NCBI RefSeq assembly: GCF_001426585.1
Contig: NZ_LMEI01000013.1
Location: 735,866-799,865 of the forward strand
Length of the DNA: 64,000 nt
Source of the DNA: Streptomyces sp. Root431
GTDB lineage: Bacteria > Actinomycetota > Actinomycetes > Streptomycetales > Streptomycetaceae
Direction: 5' to 3'
Shown here: positions 58,122-64,000 of the stretch, in pieces
Position numbering within the stretch: position 1 is the first letter of the stretch
Layout: every line of letters begins with the position of its first letter
Translations under genes and position numbers: made by a program
The notes under the pieces: model-generated
Told to the model about the DNA's origin: nothing
What the model saw: the letters and a program-made list of their open reading frames with translations, nothing else
The model's database searches: none

Positions 58122-58474
58122 AAGCGTTCCCCCGCTCATGATGTCTCCCCCCGGAGACTCCCCGCCCTGACACGAGGCTTCCGGCCCGTGAGCGCTTCGG
58201 TCCACGCGCTCCCGTCCCACACCCCGATGAAGTACGAACATAGTTGAGTCCGGGTCAATTCAGAAGGGGGAGTTCCGTACGGTGCGCCCCCCGATCGGAG
58301 CAAGGACCGGAAGACTCCCGATTCCGACCCCATGACCCACCCGTCACGCCTACCGTGACCTGCACCGTTCGCCCCGTACCCCGCTCGCGCGCCACCCCGC
58401 GCCTCCGTACCCTTCCGGTCACACAATTTGTCGAGCCTGTGGACAAACAACGGACGGCGTTGCGTCATGGGACA
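58122..58474. other. Divergent region between atrA and ndh
   Basis: 353 bases. AT-richer core near 58235-58260 with TTGACC on the minus strand (58252-58257) towards atrA and possible GTACTT -10. The plus side is open in the ndh frame, but no start there has a good SD. No gene. Confidence 0.45.
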
Positions 58475-59839
58475 GTGACCGAACCTGCGCGCATTCTCGT
58501 GGTCGGCGGTGGCTACGTCGGCATGTACACAGCGCTGCGCCTCCAGCGGCAGCTCAGGACCGAGCTGAGAGCCGGCACGGTCGAGATCGTGGTGGTCACC
58601 CCCGATCCGTACATGACGTACCAGCCGTTCCTGCCCGAGGCCGCGGCCGGCTCGATCTCCCCGCGCCACGTCGTCGTCCCCCTCCGCCGGGTCCTCGACC
58701 GCTGCCGGATCCTCATCGGCGAGGTCGGCTCGATCGACCACGCCAAGCGGACGGCGTTCCTTTCCACCCTCGCCACCGAGGAGGAGGGCACCGGCGGCAT
58801 CGAGCTCACCTACGACGAGCTGGTGCTCGCCCCCGGCTCCGTCTCCCGCACCCTCCCGGTCCCCGGCCTCGCCGACCACGGCATCGGCTTCAAGACCGTC
58901 GAGGAGGCCATCGGCCTGCGCAACCACGTCATCGAACAGATGGACATCGCCTCCTCCACCCGCGACCCCGCCATCCGCGACGCCGCCCTCACCTTCGTCT
59001 TCGTCGGCGGCGGCTACGCGGGCGTGGAGGCCCTCGGCGAGCTGGAGGACATGGCCCGCTACACCGCGCGGTACTACCACAACGTCAAGCCCGAGGACCT
59101 GAGGTGGGTCCTCGTCGAGGCCTCGGACCGGATCCTTCCCGAGGTGGGCGAGACGATGGGGAAGTACGCCATCCGCGAGCTCCGCGGCCGCAACATCGAC
59201 GTCCGCCTGGAGACCCGCATCGAATCCTGCGAGGACCGGGTCGCCGTCCTCAGCGACGGCACCCGACTGCCCACCCGGACCGTCGTCTGGACCGCCGGCG
59301 TCAAGCCCGCCCCCGTCCTCGCCGCCACCGACCTGCCCCTGAACGAACGAGGCCGGCTCCGCTGCACCGCCCACCTCGCCGTCGAAGGCGTCGAGCACGC
59401 CTGGGCGGCGGGCGACGCGGCCGCCGTCCCCGACATCGCCTCCGGAGAACCCGGCAAGGAATGCGCCCCCAACGCCCAGCACGCCGTCCGCCAGGCCAAG
59501 GTCCTCGCCGAGAACATCGCCGCCTCCCTGGCCGGCCGCCCGCTCACGGAGTACGCGCACGCGTACGTGGGGTCCGTCGCCTCCCTCGGCCTCCACAAGG
59601 GAGTGGCCCACGTCTACGGACGTAAACTCAAGGGCTACCCGGCCTGGCTCATGCACCGCGCCTACCACCTCAGCCGGGTCCCCACCTTCAACCGCAAGGC
59701 CCGCGTCCTCGCCGAATGGACCCTTTCCGGCCTGTTCAAGCGGGAAATCGTCTCTCTCGGCTCGCTGGAACACCCGCGCGCCGAATTCGAACTCGCCGCC
59801 GCACCGCCACCCGACCACGGCGACAAGCCGTCGTCCTGA
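58475..59839 (+). CDS. ndh: Type II NADH dehydrogenase
   Basis: A 454-residue flavoprotein that passes electrons from NADH to quinone without proton pumping, at the inner face of the membrane. Two Rossmann loops are present: VVGGGYVGMYTALRL (FAD) and FVFVGGGYAGVEALGELE (NADH), then the VVWTAGVKPAP and WAAGDAAAVPD signatures. The C-terminal helix with LHKGVAHVYGRKLKG and FKREIVSLG is the membrane-binding part. The GTG at 58475 is favoured because it starts the fold; upstream in-frame starts exist. It is divergent from atrA. Confidence 0.9.
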   Translation: MTEPARILVVGGGYVGMYTALRLQRQLRTELRAGTVEIVVVTPDPYMTYQPFLPEAAAGSISPRHVVVPLRRVLDRCRILIGEVGSIDHAKRTAFLSTLATEEEGTGGIELTYDELVLAPGSVSRTLPVPGLADHGIGFKTVEEAIGLRNHVIEQMDIASSTRDPAIRDAALTFVFVGGGYAGVEALGELEDMARYTARYYHNVKPEDLRWVLVEASDRILPEVGETMGKYAIRELRGRNIDVRLETRIESCEDRVAVLSDGTRLPTRTVVWTAGVKPAPVLAATDLPLNERGRLRCTAHLAVEGVEHAWAAGDAAAVPDIASGEPGKECAPNAQHAVRQAKVLAENIAASLAGRPLTEYAHAYVGSVASLGLHKGVAHVYGRKLKGYPAWLMHRAYHLSRVPTFNRKARVLAEWTLSGLFKREIVSLGSLEHPRAEFELAAAPPPDHGDKPSS

Positions 59840-59945
59840 CATCACTGTCAGTGCACTCGTCCACACTGGACGTGTGACCATAGGTGGGCTCACACCTGCA
59901 CAGCGTGACTCTGCACGGCACCGACACCACGAGGCATACAGATCC

Positions 59946-61619
59946 GTGAACTTCACCCGTTGGAGCGCCCGGCTCCCCGGCACGCAGCGCCGAGCGGCGC
60001 GGGGGACCGAAGGCTCCGTGCCCGCCGCCCGCGGTGAGTACGGGCAGCAGCTGGAGCACCCCGGCAGCGAGACCGCCGATGCCGACGTCGCCGCCGCCCC
60101 CGCCCTGGAGGACTTCTCCGTACGGGAGCTCCTCGGCCGTCTCCCGGGCCTGGTCGCCCTCGTGTACGGCCCCGACCACCGCATCGCGTACGTCAACGAC
60201 GCCTACGCCGCCGCCTTCGGCCCCCGCCCCGCGGGAGCCACCGTCGCCGACACCTGCCCCGAGGCCGAGGACCTCGGCCTGCTGCCCCTCATGGACCAGG
60301 TCCTGCGCAGCGGCAAGCCCCGCACGGTCAAGTCCCGCCGCACCCAGGACGGCGGCTCGTACACGGTCACGTGCCTGCCCGTGGACAGCCCCCACATCGA
60401 CGGCGGAGTCCTCGTCCACGCCACCGACGTCACCGACCACGCCGAGGCCGCCGAGCGGCTCCGCGCCAGCGAGCGCCGGCACCGGGAGACCGCCGTCACC
60501 CTCCAGCGCTCCCTGCTCCCGCAGGAGCTGGAGCAGCCCGACGACCTGCGGATCGCCGCCACCTACCAGCCCGGCGGCACGGACGCGGCCGTCGGCGGCG
60601 ACTGGTACGACGTGATCACCCTCGGCGCCGGCCGCACCGCGCTCGTCATCGGCGACGTGATGGGCCGCGGCGTGCGCGCCGCCGCCGTCATGGGCCAGCT
60701 CCGCACCGCCGTCCGGGCCTACGCCCGCCTGGACCTGCCCCCGCACGAGGTGCTCCAGCTCCTCGACGGCCTGGCCGCCGAGATCGACGCCAGCCAGATC
60801 GCCACCTGCGTCTACGCGATCCACGACCCCAGCGAGGGCAAGCTCGTGTACGCCTCCGCCGGCCACCTCCCGATCCTCGTGCGGGACGAGGACGGCACCG
60901 TGCGCCGCGCCGAAGACCCCACAGGCCCGCCCCTCGGCACCGGCGGCTGGCTGCACGCCTCGGGCTCCATCGCCCTGCCGCCCGGCTCCACGGCCGTCCT
61001 CTACACCGACGGTCTGGTCGAGCGCCGTCGCGAGGACATCGACGAGGGCGTCGCCGCCCTGGCCCGCGCCCTCTCCGGCGCGAGCGGCACCCCGCAGGTG
61101 GTCTGCGACCGGCTGCTCCGCGCGCTGGGCGTCACCGCCGAGCACGACGACGACGTGGCCGTCCTCGTCGTCCAGCACCCCGCCCGCCAGGGCTCGGACG
61201 CGGAGCTCTTCCACAACGCCGCCCTGGAGCTGCTCGGCGGGGTGGAGGCCGCGCCCCGCGCGCGTGCCTTCGCCTCCGGCGTCCTGTCGAGCTGGCGCTT
61301 CCCGGTCGAGCTGCGCGACCTGGGCGTCCTCGCCACCAGCGAGCTCGTGGCGAACTCCCTCCAGCACGGCACCCCGCCGATGCGGCTGCGCCTCCGCCGT
61401 ACGGACCGGCGTCTGATCATCGAGGTGACGGACGGGGACGACCACCTGCCCCGCCGCCGCCGGGCGGAAACAGAGGACGAGGCGGGTCGCGGTATCTCGA
61501 TCATCGCGACGATCGCCTCGTCCTGGGGTAGCCGCCGCACACCGGGCGGCGGCAAAGCGGTCTGGTGCGAGTTCGCCCTCCCGAACAAGCCCGCGAAGAG
61601 CCGACCCGCAGAGAACTAG
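59946..61619 (+). CDS. PAS/SpoIIE-phosphatase/HATPase signalling protein
   Basis: A 557-residue cytosolic protein. Order: PAS-like domain (about 65-165, GLVALVYGPDHRIAYVNDAY), PP2C/SpoIIE phosphatase with acidic ligands in GGDWYDV, GDVMGRGV, YTDGLVERR and HDDDVAVLV, then an anti-sigma-type HATPase (ATSELVANSLQHG, GRGISII). It has both kinase-like and phosphatase domains of partner-switching systems. A GTG at 59874 is also possible; the GTG at 59946 is preferred because the conserved VNFTRWSARLPG begins there, but its SD (GAGG at 11 bases) is weak. A short tandem repeat overlaps its stop. Confidence 0.85.
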   Translation: MNFTRWSARLPGTQRRAARGTEGSVPAARGEYGQQLEHPGSETADADVAAAPALEDFSVRELLGRLPGLVALVYGPDHRIAYVNDAYAAAFGPRPAGATVADTCPEAEDLGLLPLMDQVLRSGKPRTVKSRRTQDGGSYTVTCLPVDSPHIDGGVLVHATDVTDHAEAAERLRASERRHRETAVTLQRSLLPQELEQPDDLRIAATYQPGGTDAAVGGDWYDVITLGAGRTALVIGDVMGRGVRAAAVMGQLRTAVRAYARLDLPPHEVLQLLDGLAAEIDASQIATCVYAIHDPSEGKLVYASAGHLPILVRDEDGTVRRAEDPTGPPLGTGGWLHASGSIALPPGSTAVLYTDGLVERRREDIDEGVAALARALSGASGTPQVVCDRLLRALGVTAEHDDDVAVLVVQHPARQGSDAELFHNAALELLGGVEAAPRARAFASGVLSSWRFPVELRDLGVLATSELVANSLQHGTPPMRLRLRRTDRRLIIEVTDGDDHLPRRRRAETEDEAGRGISIIATIASSWGSRRTPGGGKAVWCEFALPNKPAKSRPAEN

Positions 61620-61647
61620 CCCGCACAGAACCAGCCCGCACAGAGCC
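61603..61647 (+). repeat. 15-bp tandem repeat at the end of the PAS/SpoIIE gene
   Basis: Three copies: GACCCGCAGAGAACT, AGCCCGCACAGAACC, AGCCCGCACAGAGCC. The stop TAG (61617-61619) lies at the junction of the first and second copies. Confidence 0.8.
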
Positions 61648-61661
61648 AGTCCACTGAAGAC

Positions 61662-62936
61662 CTAGGCCGCGGCCTCGACCTTCTGCCCGGGCTGGTGCCG
61701 CGCCACGACCTTCGACGGCTTGGCGGCGGCGAGCGACGGCTGGTTCTGCTCGGGGGTGAGCTGCCGGCCCAGCCGGACCGCGAGGAACGTGATGCCGAGC
61801 GAGAAGAGCACGAAGGTCACGATGTACGGACCGTGCAGCGCGGCCCCCATGGGCCCGCCCACGGCCGGACCGACGGCCAGCGCGAGCTGCTTGACCAGCG
61901 CGAAGGCCGAGTTGTACTGCCCGACCATCGACTCCGGCGCCAGATCGGCCACCAGCGGCGCCACGGTCGGCGACAGCATCGCCTCACCGAGCCCGAAGAG
62001 CGCGTACGTGGAGATGAACGCCGCGGTCGCCATGGTCTGGCTGCCGTGCCCGAGGCCCGCGTACCCGGCGATCAGCCACGCCACGGTCCAGATGAGACCG
62101 ACGGCCGCGATCACCCGGGTCCGCTTCCGGCGCTCGACGAACTTCAGCACCAGGAACTGGGCGGCCACGATGACCGCCGTGTTGGCGGCCAGCGCCATCC
62201 CGAGCGTCGACGGCTCGATCCCGGCGGCCTCCGTGCCGTAGGCGGCGAGACCCGACTCGAACTGTCCGTAGCAGGCGAAGAAGAGGACGAAGCCGAGGAC
62301 GCACAGCTGCACCATCGCCTTGTGCCCGAGCAGCGCGCGCACGCCGCCGCCCTTGCCGCCCTCGGAGGGACGCGTGCCCCGCAGCGCGGGGGAGCCCGGC
62401 ATCCGCACGGTCCCGACGACCGCGCCGAGCACCAGGAACATCGCCGCCTCGATCGAGAACAGCAGGATGAAGCTCCCCGGCCGGCTCGTGTCGACCAGCA
62501 GGCCGCCGATCAGACCACCGACGCCGAGGCCGAGGTTCTGCAGGAAGAACTGCATGGCGAAGGCCCGGGTCCGGCCCACCGGCGTCGAGCACCAGACGAT
62601 CATCGTGGCGAGCGCCGGCTGGAGCACCGCCGTACCCGCACCGAGCAGCGCCGCGGCCCCCACGGCCGCCGGCACGCTCGACGCGAAGCCCATGCCCACC
62701 GCACCCACGGCGGCCACGACCGAGGCCACGAGGAGCACGGGCACCGGCCCGCGCCGGTCGATGGCCCGCCCGCTGAAGGGCAGCACCACGAGCGCGGCCA
62801 TGGCGAAGACGGCGAGAACGATGCCCGCGGTCGCCGCGCCCAGATCCCGCACCTGAGCGACGTACACATAGAGGTACGGCACGGTGAAGCCGAGTCCGAA
62901 CGCGCTCAGCGCGCTGCCTGCCTGAATACGGCGCAT
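61662..62936 (-). CDS. MFS efflux transporter
   Basis: A 424-residue membrane protein with about 12 helices and the MFS motif-A-like GRAIDRRGPVPVLL between helices 2 and 3 and VGRTRAFAMQFFLQN in helix 5. The family exports drugs. An ATG at 62936 has GAGGGG at 7 bases; a GTG at 62960 is also possible. It is divergent from a MarR gene, and the 154-base gap holds a 10-bp inverted repeat and clustered TTAAC half-sites, so MarR control is likely. Confidence 0.85.
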   Translation of the reverse strand: MRRIQAGSALSAFGLGFTVPYLYVYVAQVRDLGAATAGIVLAVFAMAALVVLPFSGRAIDRRGPVPVLLVASVVAAVGAVGMGFASSVPAAVGAAALLGAGTAVLQPALATMIVWCSTPVGRTRAFAMQFFLQNLGLGVGGLIGGLLVDTSRPGSFILLFSIEAAMFLVLGAVVGTVRMPGSPALRGTRPSEGGKGGGVRALLGHKAMVQLCVLGFVLFFACYGQFESGLAAYGTEAAGIEPSTLGMALAANTAVIVAAQFLVLKFVERRKRTRVIAAVGLIWTVAWLIAGYAGLGHGSQTMATAAFISTYALFGLGEAMLSPTVAPLVADLAPESMVGQYNSAFALVKQLALAVGPAVGGPMGAALHGPYIVTFVLFSLGITFLAVRLGRQLTPEQNQPSLAAAKPSKVVARHQPGQKVEAAA

Positions 62937-62979
62937 CGCAGCGCCCCTCGCCTTGGTCACACTCACCCACTTCGGTCGC

Positions 62980-63005
62980 AGGTTCAGAGGTGTAGCTCTG
63001 AACCT
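62980..63005. promoter_or_regulatory. 10-bp perfect inverted repeat between MFS and MarR genes
   Basis: AGGTTCAGAG-N6-CTCTGAACCT, a 26-base site 43 bases before the MFS start. Suits a dimeric MarR protein, or a hairpin in the MFS leader. Confidence 0.65.
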
Positions 63006-63010
63006 TGAAG

Positions 63011-63038
63011 ACTTAACCTCTAAAGTTAACGTCTTAAC
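63011..63038. promoter_or_regulatory. Clustered TTAAC half-sites, MarR operator candidate
   Basis: ACTTAAC, GTTAA and TCTTAAC occur in 28 bases, giving TTAAC-N7-GTTAA (63013-63029) and GTTAA-N4-TTAAC (63025-63038). The AT-rich cluster likely overlaps divergent promoters. Confidence 0.6.
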
Positions 63039-63090
63039 AGTACACACCGAAGGACTTCAATGCCAACGGGGTACGTGGGATACTCGCCGC

Positions 63091-63657
63091 ATGTCCGACA
63101 CCCCCGAGCGCCCCGGCCCGCAGGCCCCGCAGGAGCCGAGCCTCGACGAGCAGATCGCGGCCTACCAGCGCGAGTACCGCGACCTCGACCCCCAGGTAGA
63201 GAAGGTCGTCTCCGCCCTCGGCCGGCTGAACCGCCGGATGAACGTGGCGTACGGCCGCCAGCTCGCCGACCTCGGCATCAGCAACGCCGAGTGGGAGGTC
63301 CTCAAGACCCTCGTCCTCGCCGGAGCGCCGTACCGACTCGGCCCGGGCGAGCTCGCGAAGCGACTGGGCCTCACCCCGGCCGCGATGACCCACCGCATCG
63401 ACCGCATGGCGGGCGAAGGCCTGGTCACCCGCGACCGCGACGAGAACAACCGGGTCCGCGTGATCGTCGAGCTGACGGACGAGGGCCGCTCGAAGTGGCT
63501 GGAGGCCATGCGCATGGCCACGGACTTCGAGGAGGAGCTCCTCCAGGACCTCACGACGGACGAGAGGGGAGTCCTCGGCGAGGTCCTCATCCGTCTCCTG
63601 CGCCGCGTCGAGCTCACCCAGCCGGACGCCGGCGGCCGCCTCACTGACCTGGACTGA
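63091..63657 (+). CDS. MarR-family regulator
   Basis: A 188-residue protein. After a 25-residue Pro/Gln-rich lead, a helix with VEKVVSALGRLNRRMNVAYG precedes the winged helix: LGISNAEWEVLKTL, LGPGELAKRLGLTPAAMTHRIDRM, and the wing RDRDENNRVRVIVELTDEG. It is divergent from the MFS transporter and probably represses it and itself, with an unknown ligand. The ATG at 63091 has only GGGATACTC-like weak SD. The rRNA operon leader begins beyond its stop. Confidence 0.9.
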   Translation: MSDTPERPGPQAPQEPSLDEQIAAYQREYRDLDPQVEKVVSALGRLNRRMNVAYGRQLADLGISNAEWEVLKTLVLAGAPYRLGPGELAKRLGLTPAAMTHRIDRMAGEGLVTRDRDENNRVRVIVELTDEGRSKWLEAMRMATDFEEELLQDLTTDERGVLGEVLIRLLRRVELTQPDAGGRLTDLD

Positions 63658-63686
63658 CCCCACCACCACGGCCACCCGGCAGGGGG

Positions 63687-63715
63687 TTGACACGCCCCCT
63701 CCGGATCCGTAATGT
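63687..63715 (+). promoter_or_regulatory. Strong rrn promoter
   Basis: TTGACA (63687-63692) and TAATGT (63710-63715), spacing 17 bases; the best housekeeping-type promoter in the window. Confidence 0.7.
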
Positions 63716-63808
63716 TCTCCGAGTTGTCACGGAGCCGGAACGGTTCTTCGACGGCCACTTACGCCGCAGATGCGGCACCTCTACTCAGCACGATCTCCCC
63801 ACCGGGAT

Positions 63809-63830
63809 GAATTTCGGCATGCCGAAATTC
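63809..63830. promoter_or_regulatory. 22-bp perfect palindrome in the rrn promoter region
   Basis: The arm GAATTTCGGCA is joined directly to its reverse complement. It lies between the upstream and downstream rrn promoters and could be an operator or a hairpin in transcripts from the upstream promoter. Confidence 0.6.
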
Positions 63831-64000
63831 AATTCGAAAACTCGATTATGAGTTGACGGGGAGAATCCGCTAGAGTTTGAGACGTCGGAACGGCCCAACA
63901 GTCGGAAAGACAAACCCCGCTGACTGGGGATCAGACGCCGAAAGGATCTGATAGAGTCGGAACCGCCGGAAGGGCCCGGAGCGAAAGCGAACGGGACCGG

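Larger units (their letters stand above)
63658..64000 (+). other. Promoter and leader region of a ribosomal RNA operon
   Basis: No protein gene. TTGACA-17-TAATGT (63687-63715) is a strong promoter; a 22-bp palindrome lies at 63809-63830; TTGACG at 63853 with TAGAGT at 63871, and GATCTGATAGAGTCGGAA at 63945-63962, match from memory the tandem promoter/processing region of Streptomyces rrn operons. 16S rRNA is expected just beyond base 64000. Confidence 0.75.

Noticed and set aside
58244..58474. 77-codon extension of the NADH dehydrogenase frame
   Set aside because: No SD, no similarity to family N-termini and it covers the divergent atrA promoter region.
63853..63876. TTGACG and TAGAGT read as one promoter
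   Set aside because: Spacing is only 12 bases, too short for one -35/-10 pair; they may belong to different overlapping promoters.

Overview
The window is a piece of a Streptomyces chromosome. The GC content is very high and coding frames carry G or C at nearly every third position. The gene order (purL, purF, purM, DUF3073, valine dehydrogenase, bldC, HrpA-type helicase, DEAD-box helicase, trmB, atrA-type TetR) is, from memory, the S. coelicolor core order around SCO4079 to SCO4122. No prophage, insertion sequence, CRISPR array or origin is visible. All functions are read from the sequence and from recall of families; no database search was run.

Left part (1-11.5 kb): the 3' end of purL, an ArsR-type regulator with a secreted or membrane M23 peptidase, small accessory genes, then purF-purM, DUF3073, vdh, a conserved hypothetical gene and the developmental regulator gene bldC with a long upstream region. 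Middle (11.5-26 kb): tRNA genes for Asp, Phe, Asp and Glu, a 1312-residue HrpA-like helicase, a DsbA-CcdA thiol redox operon, a Gly/Pro-rich lipoprotein, a DEAD-box RNA helicase with RGG-like repeats, a large secreted FG-GAP protein and tRNA-Lys.

Accessory stretch (26-40.5 kb): PPOX and VOC proteins, a LuxR-HTH/NB-ARC regulator, a diacylglycerol-kinase-like gene followed directly by a PAP2 phosphatase gene, a DUF1254 protein, an ECF41-type sigma factor with a self-matching promoter, a rhodanese, initiator tRNA-Met, a TipA-like MerR regulator with a 19-bp-spacer promoter, a cysteine-synthase-like enzyme overlapping an MFS exporter, and a membrane SpoIIE phosphatase. Next comes an M23 peptidase gene preceded by a ydaO-type (c-di-AMP) riboswitch.

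Right part (42-64 kb): an aldo/keto reductase, PrsW, TrmB, L-2-hydroxyglutarate oxidase, then a dense regulatory block. This block holds a TTA-containing XRE/TPR regulator, an asparagine-synthetase-like protein, an AfsR-like regulator, an ECF sigma factor fused to a zinc finger, membrane segments and an extracellular carbohydrate-binding-like domain, a probable AtrA, a type II NADH dehydrogenase, a PAS/SpoIIE/HATPase protein, and a divergent MFS/MarR pair. The window ends inside the promoter and leader region of a ribosomal RNA operon; 16S itself is not reached.

Themes: developmental and antibiotic regulators are clustered; two genes carry the bldA-dependent TTA codon; several transcripts look leaderless; and many perfect palindromes mark unassigned operators.
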